From: an uncultured Rhodospirillaceae bacterium
GTDB lineage: Bacteria > Pseudomonadota > Alphaproteobacteria > Rhodospirillales > Magnetospirillaceae
Reading direction: 5' to 3'
DNA: 64,000 bases
NCBI GenBank assembly: GCA_903901915.1
Contig: CAIUSV010000066.1
Span: forward strand, 97,720 to 161,719
Below the pieces are notes generated by a model. The model was not told the DNA's origin and did no database searches. It saw only the letters and a program-made list of their open reading frames with translations. Shown piece by piece: positions 19,262-27,460 of this stretch (position 1 is the first letter of the stretch; each line of letters begins with the position of its first letter). The position numbers and the translations under genes are program-made.

Positions 19262-19740
19262 TCCGCGGCCTCCCGGCACGAGCCGGAGGCGGCAGCCTCG
19301 ACCGACTCGATGATTTTGACATAGCCGGTGCAGCGACAGAGATTGCCCGCCAGCGCCACCTTGATCTCGTCGCGCGACGGATCGGGATTACGCCGCAGCA
19401 GCGCCTCGGCCGCCATGATCATGCCGGGGGTGCAAAAGCCGCACTGGGCGCCCAGCTTCTCGTGGAAAGCCGCCTGAAGACGCGACAGCGTGCCCTGGGT
19501 GGACAACCCCTCGATAGTCTCGACCCGGCGGCCGGCCACCTGATGCGCCAGGGTCGAACAGGCCAGCCTGGGCCGGTCGTCGACCAGCACGGTGCAGGCG
19601 CCGCACTCGCCGCCGTCGCAGCCCTGCTTGGAGCCGGTCAGATTGGCGATCTCGCGCAGGTAGTCCAGCAACAGCATGTTGTCCGGCACGAGATCTTCGC
19701 GCGGGCGGCCGTTGAGGTTGAGCCGAAGGATGCTTTTCAC
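19258..19740 (-). CDS. hcrC: 4-hydroxybenzoyl-CoA reductase, 2x[2Fe-2S] subunit HcrC
   Basis: 160 residues. The GTG at 19740 is chosen as start because GGGAGG stands at good spacing before it and the protein then begins [16 protein letters not shown], like HcrC of Thauera. The open frame runs further upstream only within marR. The plant-type ferredoxin motif is [17 protein letters not shown], and the second [2Fe-2S] cluster is bound by QCGFCTPGM and [12 protein letters not shown]. It carries electrons between ferredoxin and the molybdenum site. Its GTG overlaps the marR stop as GTGA, so it should be translationally coupled to the regulator. Confidence 0.93.
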   Translation of the reverse strand: MKSILRLNLNGRPREDLVPDNMLLLDYLREIANLTGSKQGCDGGECGACTVLVDDRPRLACSTLAHQVAGRRVETIEGLSTQGTLSRLQAAFHEKLGAQCGFCTPGMIMAAEALLRRNPDPSRDEIKVALAGNLCRCTGYVKIIESVEAAASGSCREAAE

Positions 19741-20231
19741 GCTTTTCCTCCCGTGTTTGCGTAAAGCCGCCGAAGCAGGGCGATCAGGGTTTGCCGCTCG
19801 TCGTCGGACAATGCGGCGGAAAATTCGCGGTCCTGGCGCGCCACCGCCTCTTCGATGCGGCGCAACGCCAGCTTGCCGTCCGGAGTCATTCTCAGCCAAT
19901 AGCTGCGGCGATCGTTGGGCGAGGCGGTGCGCCGGATCAGCCCTTTGTCTTCCAACTGGTTGACCACCTTGACGATGGAGGAGCGATCGACCTCCATCGC
20001 CTCGGCCAGCCGGCTTTGGGTCAGGCCCGGATTGTTGGCGATCACCTGCAACATGCCGTAAAGGCCGGGGGTGATGCCCTCGGCCGCGGTGACCGAGTGG
20101 GCGAAATGCTTGAACGCCGCCACCTGCCCCCGACGGAGATGAAAGCCCAACTCGGCGGTCATGCAGCCGAAGGAAATCTCGGCATCGCCGTGCCCCGTTT
20201 CCTCGGCCACCCCGTCCCTCGTCGCTACCAT
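19737..20231 (-). CDS. MarR-family regulator of the hcr operon
   Basis: 164 residues from the ATG at 20231. GGGAGG lies nine bases before it; another ATG at 20240 is too close to that site. The winged-helix core is clear: TPGLYGMLQVIANNPGLTQSRLAEAMEVDRSSIVKVVNQLEDKG for the recognition helices, then the wing RRTASPNDRRSYWLRMT. MarR proteins bind palindromes as dimers and release them on binding aromatic acids or their CoA thioesters. It is the first gene of marR-hcrC-hcrA-hcrB-xdhC and lies downstream of a long palindrome, so autoregulation and control of hcr is likely. It may be functionally like CouR, which senses p-coumaroyl-CoA, but this is inference. Confidence 0.88.
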   Translation of the reverse strand: MVATRDGVAEETGHGDAEISFGCMTAELGFHLRRGQVAAFKHFAHSVTAAEGITPGLYGMLQVIANNPGLTQSRLAEAMEVDRSSIVKVVNQLEDKGLIRRTASPNDRRSYWLRMTPDGKLALRRIEEAVARQDREFSAALSDDERQTLIALLRRLYANTGGKA

Positions 20232-20256
20232 CGCCGACATCCTCCCGATCTCGCTG

Positions 20257-20317
20257 GATTGTTTACCAGGCCAACGAATTTGGCAACAAGATTGTTTACC
20301 TAGCAAACAATCTTGTT
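20257..20317. promoter_or_regulatory. Likely MarR operator: 13-bp perfect palindrome plus a direct repeat
   Basis: AACAAGATTGTTT (20285-20297) and AAACAATCTTGTT (20305-20317) are exact inverted arms around 7 bases. The element GATTGTTTACC within the left arm recurs at 20257-20267, 33 bases away and so about three helical turns. Both lie between the radical SAM stop and the marR start. No T run follows on the minus strand, which argues against a terminator and for tandem repressor sites. Confidence 0.7.
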
Positions 20318-20332
20318 GGGAGGAAACCCGGA

Positions 20333-21208
20333 TCAGAAACCACGCACCCAGCGGGGACGCACGCCGGCGTTTCCCGATATGGCGGCGTCCAGACTGGCCA
20401 ACAGCTTGGCCCGGTCCCTGGGCAGGGTACCGGCCAGGGCCAGGGCGTTGCTGGCATGGTTGGAGCGGAAGATCACCGGCGCCGGTGGGTCCAGCCGTTC
20501 GACCAGACGGCGCAGCTCGACCAGCATGCCGGCATCGTCCTGCCACTCGAAACCATCGCCGTAGCGTTCGAGGAAGCGGGGCGCCACCTCGCCCGCCAGA
20601 CCCAATTGCAGAGTGGAGAGATAGACCGGCGGCGCCCGGTTGACCAGATCGGCGGTGGCGTCCATGTGGTCCTGCCAGTCACGACGGCCGCCCAACCCCA
20701 GGATCACCGTGGCCGAGACCTTCAGCCCGGTGTCTCGCGTCTTGGCCAACGCCGCTTCCATCTGAGCGGTAGAGCCCTTGGCGATACGCTTGAGCAGCAC
20801 GTCCCAACCGGTTTCGATGCCAAGATAGACCAGCCCCAGCCGCTTCGACTTCAGCAAGGCGATCTCGTCGGGGCTTTTGCCCAGGATATCGAACGGCGTG
20901 GCGTAGGCCGCCACCCGTTGCAGATCGGGAAAACGTGCCGCCAGCCGGTCGCAGATCGCCGCCAGGGTATCGGCTGGCAGACAATAGGCGTCGCCGTCGG
21001 CCAGGAACACCCGGCGGGCATCCGGCCATTCCCGCGCCGCCCGGTCGATATCGGCGAAGACCTCGTCCAACGGCCGGGCCCGATAGGTCTTGACCTTGTA
21101 CATGCTGCAAAAGCTGCACTGGTTGTAGCGACAGCCCAGCGTCGCCTGAATGATCAGGTTGTCGCCCTCCGACGGCGGCCGCCACAGCGGGAAATCGTAG
21201 TCGATCAT
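20333..21208 (-). CDS. Radical SAM protein of unknown function
   Basis: 291 residues from the ATG at 21208, which overlaps the glutathione reductase stop (ATGA). The cluster motif near the N-terminus is LGCRYNQCSFCSMYK, with Cys at 26, 31 and 34. This is CX4CX2C rather than the common CX3CX2C, a spacing also seen in some COG1032-type proteins. Further marks are FLADGDAY (strand with acidic end) and LVYLGIETGWD, as in the Elp3/MiaB/COG1032 fold. It should cleave S-adenosylmethionine in the cytoplasm. I cannot name the substrate. Co-transcription with gor is likely from the overlap, but a shared pathway is not evident. Confidence 0.8.
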   Translation of the reverse strand: MIDYDFPLWRPPSEGDNLIIQATLGCRYNQCSFCSMYKVKTYRARPLDEVFADIDRAAREWPDARRVFLADGDAYCLPADTLAAICDRLAARFPDLQRVAAYATPFDILGKSPDEIALLKSKRLGLVYLGIETGWDVLLKRIAKGSTAQMEAALAKTRDTGLKVSATVILGLGGRRDWQDHMDATADLVNRAPPVYLSTLQLGLAGEVAPRFLERYGDGFEWQDDAGMLVELRRLVERLDPPAPVIFRSNHASNALALAGTLPRDRAKLLASLDAAISGNAGVRPRWVRGF

Positions 21209-22560
21209 GACGGCCTCCGCTCGCGCATGGTCACCAGTTCCTCGGCGATGGTGGGATGAATTCCCACCGTGGCGTCGAACTGGGCCTTGGTGGCGCCGCA
21301 TTTCAGCGCCACCGCGAACCCCTGGATGATCTCGGGGGCGTCGGCCCCCACCATGTGGACTCCCAGCACGCGGCCGGAGCGGCGCTCGACCACCAGTTTG
21401 ATCATGGTATGCTCGTCACGCCCGGCCAGCACGTTGCGCAACGGCCGGACCCGTGAAAGGTAGACATCGACCTCGCCGTGACGCCGCCGCGCCTCGGCCT
21501 CGGCCAGCCCCACCGTACCGATCGGCGGCAGGCTGAACACCGCCGACGGGATGGCGTCATAACTCATGGTGGTGGCAAGTCCGTGGATGGCGGTATTGAC
21601 GAAAGCCATCGCCTCGGCGATGGCCACCGGCGTCAGCTTGATCCGGTCGGTAACGTCGCCCACCGCCCAGATGTTACCGGCGGTGGTGCGAGAACAGCCG
21701 TCCACCACCACGGCACCCTTGGCGTTCACCGCCACCCCCGCCCGCTCCAGCCCCAGGCCGGCGGTATTGGGAACACGGCCGGTGGCGTAAAGCACCAGAT
21801 CGGCCTCGACAGTCTCGCCGGAGGACAAAAGCACGTCATAGCCATGGCCATGGCGGCCGATGGAACGGACCTCCGTCCCGGCACGCAGATCGACGCCACG
21901 GGCAACCATGGCCTCGGCCAGGGTGGCGCGCACATCGTCGTCGAAGCCGCGCAGCACCGTCTCGCCCCGCACCGCCTGGGTGACCCGCGCCCCCAGGGCA
22001 TTGAAGATACCGGCGAACTCGACCGCGATGTAACCGCCACCGACGATCACCACCCGCTCGGGCAATTGCATCAGGTCGAGCGCCTCGTCGGAGGTGACGG
22101 CGTGTTCGATGCCGGGCACCGCCGGCAACGCCGGACGGCCGCCGGTGGCGATCAGGATGGTGTCGGCCGTATACGACCGCGCCCCCACCGTCACCGTATG
22201 AGCATCGGCCAGTTCCCCCCACCCTTCGATCAGGGTGACGCCACTGTCGTGCAGCAGACGGCGATAAACCCCCTCCAGACGGTTGAGTTCGGCGTTCTTG
22301 GCCGCCACCAGCCGCGCCCAGTCGAAGCCGGCGCCCTCCAGGCTCCACCCAAACCCCAGTGAATCGGCCAGATCGTCGGCGAAGCCGGCACCGACGACCA
22401 ACAGCTTCTTGGGAACGCAACCGCGCATGACGCAGGTGCCTCCGACCCGGCCTTGCTCGACCACCGCCACCCGCCGCCCCGCCTGCGCCGCCAAACGGGC
22501 GGCGCGCACGCCGCCGGAGCCGGCGCCCAGGGCGATCAGATCGAAGTCATGGGCAGGCAT
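21205..22560 (-). CDS. gor: Glutathione-disulfide reductase
   Basis: 451 residues from the ATG at 22560. FAD-binding GAGSGGVRAAR lies near the start. The redox-active disulfide is GGTCVMRGCVPKK (Cys 43 and 48), the form with VMRGC that distinguishes glutathione reductase from lipoamide dehydrogenase. The NADP-binding region is VIVGGGYIAVEFAG, a second FAD motif is NIWAVGDVTD, and the C-terminal catalytic His-Glu pair lies in GIHPTIAEELV. It reduces oxidised glutathione with NADPH in the cytoplasm. It leads a two-gene unit with the radical SAM gene and is divergent from the MFS gene. Confidence 0.92.
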   Translation of the reverse strand: MPAHDFDLIALGAGSGGVRAARLAAQAGRRVAVVEQGRVGGTCVMRGCVPKKLLVVGAGFADDLADSLGFGWSLEGAGFDWARLVAAKNAELNRLEGVYRRLLHDSGVTLIEGWGELADAHTVTVGARSYTADTILIATGGRPALPAVPGIEHAVTSDEALDLMQLPERVVIVGGGYIAVEFAGIFNALGARVTQAVRGETVLRGFDDDVRATLAEAMVARGVDLRAGTEVRSIGRHGHGYDVLLSSGETVEADLVLYATGRVPNTAGLGLERAGVAVNAKGAVVVDGCSRTTAGNIWAVGDVTDRIKLTPVAIAEAMAFVNTAIHGLATTMSYDAIPSAVFSLPPIGTVGLAEAEARRRHGEVDVYLSRVRPLRNVLAGRDEHTMIKLVVERRSGRVLGVHMVGADAPEIIQGFAVALKCGATKAQFDATVGIHPTIAEELVTMRERRPS

Positions 22561-22655
22561 GAAGCGCCATCCTCGCGGTGAAAACCGGCCGGAGCTTGGC
22601 ACGCTGGCCCCTCCCGTGCCAAGCTCGACTATCGGAGCAGGGAAAGGAACCCACC

Positions 22656-23906
22656 ATGTTCGAGCCGGCCGCGACCAGCGGGCCCGACCGCCGCCTGCCG
22701 TTCCATTACGGCTGGGCGGTGGTGGTGGCCGGCATCGTCGCCGTGTTCGCTTGCCTGGGCATGGGCCGCTTCGCCCTGGGTATGCTGCTGCCGTCCATGG
22801 GCCAATCGCTAGCCCTCAGCCACGGCGACATGGGGGCCATCTCGACAGCGAATTTCGTCGGCTACATGGCGGCGGTCAGCCTGGGCGGCCGCACCGTCGC
22901 CCGGCTTGGCGCGCGGCGAACCATCGTCGCCGGACTGCTGATGGTGGCGCTGTCGACCATTGCGGTGTCCAGGGCCGAAAGCTTCGCCCAGGTACTGGCG
23001 CTTTACCTGATCACCGGCTATGGCAGCGGTGCCGCCAACGTGCCGGTAATGGGCCTGATCGCCCATTGGTTCGGCCGCAAGGTGCGTGGCCGCGCCGCCG
23101 GAATGGTGATGACCGGCCCCGGTGCCGCCATCATGCTCAGCGGCGCGGTTGTTCCCGCCATCAACGCCGCCCAGGGGGCCGAAGGCTGGCGGCTGGCCTG
23201 GCTGCTGCTCGGCTTGTCGGTGCTGGCGGCGGCGGCGTTCGCCCTGCTGGTGTTGCGCAACCACCCCTCCGAACTGGGCTTGGAGCCGGTGGCGGGGGAA
23301 GCCGCCGGCCAGCCGGCGGCGTCAACCGGCGGTCACCCGACCGTATCGCGTCGACGCATTCTCGGCCATCTCTGCGTGCTCTATGCCGCCTTCGGCTTCA
23401 CCTACGCCATCTACGTCACCTTCATCGTCACCGCCCTGGTGCAAGAGCACGGCTTTCCCGAAGCCACCGCCGGTCGTTTCTGGTCGTGGATCGGATTCCT
23501 GTCTCTGGCCTCGGGACCGGTGTTCGGCGGCCTGTCCGACCGGATCGGCCGCGGCAAGGGCTTGATGATGGTGTTTGCCTTCCAGACCGCCGCCTACCTG
23601 CTGGTAGCGCTGCCGCTGCCCGAGCCGTTTTTGTTCGCCTCGGTGGCGCTGTTCGGGCTGGTGGTGTGGAGCATCCCGTCGATCATGGCGGCGGCGGTGG
23701 GCGACTATCTCGGCCCCGAACAGGCCGCCTCGGCCTTCGGCACCGTCACCGTCGCCTTCGCCGTCGGCCAGATCGCCGGCCCCGCCCTGGCCGGACGCAT
23801 GGCCGACGCCATGGGGGGATTCTCCGCCAGCTTCGCCATGGCGGCCCTGATCACCGCCGCCGCCGTGCTGGTGGCGGCCTTCCTGCCGGTCAGACACGAA
23901 GGCTGA
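22656..23906 (+). CDS. MFS transporter (YbfB/YjiJ-like)
   Basis: 416 residues from the ATG at 22656, behind GGAAAGGAA; the frame is open upstream without a comparable site. Twelve hydrophobic segments are visible. The segment 1 motif GMGRFALGMLLPSM and the loop SLGGRTVARLGARR between segments 2 and 3 match the major facilitator fold, and GLSDRIGRGKGLMM lies in the central repeat of the second half. It is an inner-membrane secondary transporter, more like the YbfB/YjiJ group than known drug exporters. The substrate is unknown. It is divergent from gor and convergent with irr. Confidence 0.82.
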   Translation: MFEPAATSGPDRRLPFHYGWAVVVAGIVAVFACLGMGRFALGMLLPSMGQSLALSHGDMGAISTANFVGYMAAVSLGGRTVARLGARRTIVAGLLMVALSTIAVSRAESFAQVLALYLITGYGSGAANVPVMGLIAHWFGRKVRGRAAGMVMTGPGAAIMLSGAVVPAINAAQGAEGWRLAWLLLGLSVLAAAAFALLVLRNHPSELGLEPVAGEAAGQPAASTGGHPTVSRRRILGHLCVLYAAFGFTYAIYVTFIVTALVQEHGFPEATAGRFWSWIGFLSLASGPVFGGLSDRIGRGKGLMMVFAFQTAAYLLVALPLPEPFLFASVALFGLVVWSIPSIMAAAVGDYLGPEQAASAFGTVTVAFAVGQIAGPALAGRMADAMGGFSASFAMAALITAAAVLVAAFLPVRHEG

Positions 23907-23930
23907 CGCCCGGAATAATCGAAGTCCCGC

Positions 23931-23949
23931 GCGGACCTAACCGGTCCGC
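23931..23949. terminator. Small hairpin between convergent MFS and irr genes
   Basis: GCGGACC (23931-23937) pairs with GGTCCGC (23943-23949) around 5 bases and covers the irr stop codon. It could serve both converging transcripts, but no T run follows on either side, so termination is uncertain. Confidence 0.3.
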
Positions 23950-24353
23950 CGAACCCGAATCACCACGTCCACCCCAAGGATGGACATGCCCAGCGGTGGC
24001 GGCGGAAGATCGATCACCCTCGGCTGATCGCCAAGGACGTCCTCGATCCGCCCTGTCACTTCGTCGAAGAAGTGATGATGCTCGCTGGTATTGGTGCAAA
24101 ACCAAGTGCGATCGCCAACCCCGACCCGGCGCAACAGCCCGGCATCGGCGAACTGCTTCAAGGTATTGTAGACGGTGGCCAGCGACATCCGTATCCCGGT
24201 ATCGGCCAGTTCGCGGTGCAGCGAATCCGGCGACAGATGGCGACGCCCCCCTTCGCGGATGGCCCGCATCACCCCCATGCGCGGTTTTGTCGGCCGGATT
24301 CCCGCTTCGCGAAGACGCATGCTGTCCGACAGAACCTGATCCCTGGGCGCCAT
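23937..24353 (-). CDS. irr: Fur-family iron response regulator Irr
   Basis: 138 residues, typical Fur length. The winged helix includes RPTKPRMGVMRAI and a recognition helix in RMSLATVYNTLKQFADAGLL. The regulatory domain begins NTSEHHHFFDEVTGRIEDV with the HHH heme/metal motif placed as in alphaproteobacterial Irr, and the C-terminal CxxC of zinc-binding Fur is absent. Irr represses or activates iron genes and is degraded or inactivated with heme. It lies 88 bases after fetB on the same strand, linking it to metal transport. A GAATAATTC element upstream suggests that it controls itself. Confidence 0.85.
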   Translation of the reverse strand: MAPRDQVLSDSMRLREAGIRPTKPRMGVMRAIREGGRRHLSPDSLHRELADTGIRMSLATVYNTLKQFADAGLLRRVGVGDRTWFCTNTSEHHHFFDEVTGRIEDVLGDQPRVIDLPPPPLGMSILGVDVVIRVRRTG

Positions 24354-24375
24354 GACTCAACCAATCCGGTAACTG

Positions 24376-24384
24376 GAATAATTC
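24376..24384. promoter_or_regulatory. Irr-box-like core (ICE-type) upstream of irr
   Basis: GAATAATTC, a perfect 9-base palindrome, matches the core of the iron control element (GAATNATTC). The flanks (CTG before and GCAG after) do not complete the extended consensus. It lies 23-31 bases upstream of the irr ATG, where repression would be expected. Only the core is matched. Confidence 0.4.
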
Positions 24385-24441
24385 GCAGCTGGGACCTTCC
24401 CAAATTCCCATACAATTTTCAAGGTCTTTGACGGAACCGTC

Positions 24442-25251
24442 TTAAGCCCCGCGCTTCGGCCCCAGACGATCGAGCCTCAGACGGCCGCGCGGGTCGGTCA
24501 GCCGCCGGACGCCGCCCATCACCGCCGCCACCGCCCCGGCGGCGGTTCCGCCGGAAATCAGGAACATAATCAGGATCTGGTACCTGACCGCCTCGCCGGG
24601 GTCGACACCGCCCAGGATCTGACCGGTCATCATGCCGGGCAACGCCACCAGACCGGTGGTCCCCATGGTGTTGACGATGGGCATCACCGCGTTCTTCAGC
24701 GCCTTGCGCACCATCGGCAGCATGGCCGCTCGGACGGGATCGCCCAGGGCCAGCCGGGCCTCGATGGCGGCACGCTGCTCGACGACGCCGCTGGTCAGCG
24801 TGTGCAACCCCAGGCTGATTCCGGTCATGGTGTTGCCCAGCACCATGCCGAGCAGGGGAATGGCGTATTGCGGATGGTACCAGGGATCGGGGCGCAATTG
24901 GGTGGTCAGGCCGAACACCGTCACCAATCCGGCGGCGGTCAGCATCGAGCCGGTGCCGAGGCCATAGCCCCACCATCCCAGGAACCGCCTGTCCTGGCGG
25001 GCCAGGATTTCCTGACCGGCGAACAACACCATGGCCATGGCGGCAAGGCCGGTCCACAACGGCGAGACGGTGGCAAACAAAACCTTCAGCACCAGCCCGA
25101 CCAGACTGAGCTGTACCACCATGCGAACGGCGGCGACGACGATCCGTCGTGCCAAACCCAGTTGCAGGGCGATGGACAGCGCCGCGTTGGCCACCACCAG
25201 CAGGCCGGCGATGGCGAGATCGGGATAGTCGAGGTGGATATAGCCGCTCAT
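24442..25251 (-). CDS. fetB: ABC transporter permease FetB
   Basis: 269 residues starting at the ATG that overlaps the fetA stop; the open frame upstream lies inside fetA. The sequence belongs to the UPF0014/FetB family: about seven hydrophobic segments, VRMVVQLSLVGLVLK near the N-terminus, the RPDPWYHPQYAIPLLGM loop, GMVLGNTMTGISLG, and the cytoplasmic EARLALGD followed by LVALPGMMTGQILGG. In E. coli FetAB exports iron and protects against oxidative stress. Here FetA is encoded next to it and Irr is encoded downstream on the same strand, which supports a metal role. Confidence 0.88.
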   Translation of the reverse strand: MSGYIHLDYPDLAIAGLLVVANAALSIALQLGLARRIVVAAVRMVVQLSLVGLVLKVLFATVSPLWTGLAAMAMVLFAGQEILARQDRRFLGWWGYGLGTGSMLTAAGLVTVFGLTTQLRPDPWYHPQYAIPLLGMVLGNTMTGISLGLHTLTSGVVEQRAAIEARLALGDPVRAAMLPMVRKALKNAVMPIVNTMGTTGLVALPGMMTGQILGGVDPGEAVRYQILIMFLISGGTAAGAVAAVMGGVRRLTDPRGRLRLDRLGPKRGA

Positions 25252-25847
25252 GCCCCCTCCACCTCCCTCACCCGCCCGGCCTCGACCACCAGCCGGCGGC
25301 TGGCGACGCGGGCGGCCTGGGCCTCGTCGTGGCTGACCCACAGCACGGCGGTACCGGCGGCAAGCAGGTCCCCTACCAGCGCCTCGACGGCATCGCGGGC
25401 GGCGGCGTCCAGGGCGGCGGTGGGCTCGTCGAGCAGCAAAACCGCCGGTCGCCGCTCGACCGCCCGCAACAGGGCAAGTCGCTGGCGCTCGCCGGTGGAC
25501 AGGCGCGATACCGGCGCCCCGCCGATATCGCCCGGCAAATAGAGGCGTTCCGCCGATCCGGCGCAGGCCGCCCAGTCCTGGAAATGCTCGGCCACGGTCT
25601 CGCCCCACCAGCCCGATTCGGCGGCAAGATAGAGCACGCGGCGTCGCCATGCCGGACCGCTGATCGCCTCACGCGCGACGCCGTCGAGCATCACCCGGCC
25701 GCTGCTGGGATCGAGATCGGCAATGGCCCGCAGCAGCAGGCTTTTTCCCGCACCCGAAGGGCCACGCACCGCCACGCACTCGCCCGCCTCCACCCGGAAG
25801 CTGGCCGGCCCCAACCCCGGCCGAGAGAGATTCTCGACCTCAAGCAC
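25248..25847 (-). CDS. fetA: ABC transporter ATP-binding protein FetA
   Basis: Short ABC ATPase of 199 residues, normal for FetA. Walker A is GPSGAGKSL, the signature is LSTGERQRLALLR, Walker B is VLLLDEPTAALD and the H-loop is VSHDEAQA. The Q-loop region contains the family-typical VLYLAAESGWWGETV. It energises FetB. Its start overlaps the stop of the upstream BASS transporter gene by 8 bases and its stop overlaps fetB by 4, so the three genes form one unit. Confidence 0.9.
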   Translation of the reverse strand: MLEVENLSRPGLGPASFRVEAGECVAVRGPSGAGKSLLLRAIADLDPSSGRVMLDGVAREAISGPAWRRRVLYLAAESGWWGETVAEHFQDWAACAGSAERLYLPGDIGGAPVSRLSTGERQRLALLRAVERRPAVLLLDEPTAALDAAARDAVEALVGDLLAAGTAVLWVSHDEAQAARVASRRLVVEAGRVREVEGA

Positions 25848-26835
25848 GGTCCTGCCACCTCCGGGCGATGATGCTGGCGGCGACCAGTTGAATGAAGTGG
25901 TAGAGGATGGTCGGCGCGATCACCATCCCCAGCACCGGACTGGCGCCGAACATGATTTTGGCCATGGGCACCCCGGCGGCCAGGGACTTCTTGGTGCCGC
26001 AGAACACCCCGGCAATGGCATCCTCGCGGTTGAAGCCCAGCAGCCGGCAGAGCACCGACAACAGCCCGAACACGAAGAAGAACAAGACGAACGACCCGCC
26101 CGCCACCAGGATCAGGGTATCGGCTCCATGCTCGGCCCACACCCCCTCGGCGATGGAATCGCTGAACGAGTTGAACACGATGGCCAGAATGGTGGCGCGA
26201 TCGAGCTGCTTCAGCCAGCGCATGTTGCGGTCAAGCCAGGCGTGCAGCCACGGCCGCAGCACTTGGCCGACCACGATGGGCGTCAGCACCAGCAGCAGAA
26301 TCTTGAGCAGCACCCGGCCGAGGTCGAGCGAACCACCCCCGGCCGACAGGTACCAGTTGACCCACAACGGCGTCAGCACCACGCCGATCAGGCTGGACAG
26401 GCTGGCATTGAAAATGGCGCCGGCGACATTGCCCCGAGCGATCGAGGTCATGGCCACCGATGACGAAATGGTCGAGGGCAAGGCCGCGAGAACGAAGAAA
26501 CCGAGCCGGACATTGGCGTCCACCCACCCCGCCAGCGCGGCGCCGAGGCCCCACACCAGGGCGGGAAACAGCAGGAAGGTCGAGGTCTGCACCAGGGTAT
26601 GCAAACGCCAGTTCATCAGGCCCGCCTTCAGCCGCTCGGGCGGCAGGGTCAGGCCGTAAAGCAGGAACACCAGGGCCACGCCGTAACCGGTGAACAGATC
26701 CATGTGCAGCAAGCCACCGCTCCGCCCCAGCTCGGGCGCAACCCAGGCCAGGACCACCATGGACATGAGGCCGATCAGGAAGGCATCAATGCCGATCCGC
26801 GACAGCAGCTTGAACACCGGAAACCTCGCGACCAC
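25840..26835 (-). CDS. Bile acid:sodium symporter (BASS) family transporter, YfeH-like
   Basis: 331 residues with about nine to ten hydrophobic segments. Marks of the SBF-like family are YGLTLPPERLKAG, ALPSTISSSVAMTSIARGN (the crossing-helix sodium site region) and FCGTKKSLAAGVPMAKI in the second repeat. It is an inner-membrane secondary transporter for an organic anion. The true substrate is unknown; YfeH-type members are poorly characterised. It is the first gene of the unit with fetA and fetB, which suggests either a metal-chelate link or simple co-transcription. Confidence 0.85.
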   Translation of the reverse strand: MVARFPVFKLLSRIGIDAFLIGLMSMVVLAWVAPELGRSGGLLHMDLFTGYGVALVFLLYGLTLPPERLKAGLMNWRLHTLVQTSTFLLFPALVWGLGAALAGWVDANVRLGFFVLAALPSTISSSVAMTSIARGNVAGAIFNASLSSLIGVVLTPLWVNWYLSAGGGSLDLGRVLLKILLLVLTPIVVGQVLRPWLHAWLDRNMRWLKQLDRATILAIVFNSFSDSIAEGVWAEHGADTLILVAGGSFVLFFFVFGLLSVLCRLLGFNREDAIAGVFCGTKKSLAAGVPMAKIMFGASPVLGMVIAPTILYHFIQLVAASIIARRWQDRA

Positions 26836-26901
26836 AAAGACAACGGACGCGTCTATGGATACATATATATTAGCCGACTGTCGCCCCGTGAGATCGCCAC
26901 C

Positions 26902-27375
26902 ATGTGGAAAACGCCGACCGGATTGGTTTTGTCCATTCTCTTCGCAGCGATGCTGTTGGGCGACGGCCGCGCCCGGGCCGAGAATGTGGTCGGCTCGCGG
27001 ATCTTCGTCGAATTCGGCTTCGACACCACCGCGCCGGAAATGAAGGCGGCCCAGCGCTGGGGCGCCGAGCTGTTCGCCAAGGCCAAAGCGGCGGGACGGC
27101 CGGTGACCATGCGGGTTGCCCGCAGCGACGCCACCATCCTGATCATGCTGGAATCGGTCGCCATCTGCGACCGGGTGAAAGCCTGTCCGCTGCTGGTGTT
27201 TCGCGACATCACCGCCAAGCCGGTCTTGAAAACGACGGCTTTCCAGAACCTGATCCTCGATTATCGCGACACCGGAACCTATCTGATCATCCGGATATGG
27301 GACAGCACCAAGGAATGCCGAGTATCCAACGTCGCCGTTGCGAAATGCCGCGATCCGAAGCCGGCGAAGCGATAG
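26902..27375 (+). CDS. Secreted or periplasmic protein of unknown function
   Basis: 157 residues from the ATG at 26902. The N-terminus is a clear signal peptide: MWKTPTG, a hydrophobic stretch VLSILFAAMLLG, then a likely cleavage after ARA (residues 24-26). The mature part has alternating strands and two to four Cys (ICDRVKACPLLVF, KECRVSNVAVAKC) that could form disulfides. I do not recognise a family. It is divergent from the BASS gene across an AT-rich 66-base gap and followed after 85 bases by the outer membrane factor. Confidence 0.65.
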   Translation: MWKTPTGLVLSILFAAMLLGDGRARAENVVGSRIFVEFGFDTTAPEMKAAQRWGAELFAKAKAAGRPVTMRVARSDATILIMLESVAICDRVKACPLLVFRDITAKPVLKTTAFQNLILDYRDTGTYLIIRIWDSTKECRVSNVAVAKCRDPKPAKR

Positions 27376-27460
27376 CTGAGGACTTTCGGCACACCACCTT
27401 TCGTGTTAGGAACATGGTGGTCGCCCGCCTCGCCGGGCGAATGGGGACTGTGGCAGTCGA

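Noticed and set aside
20285..20317. Palindrome as terminator of the radical SAM transcript
   Set aside because: The stem is followed by GCC rather than T residues on the minus strand, and a partial copy is repeated closer to marR, so an operator is more likely.
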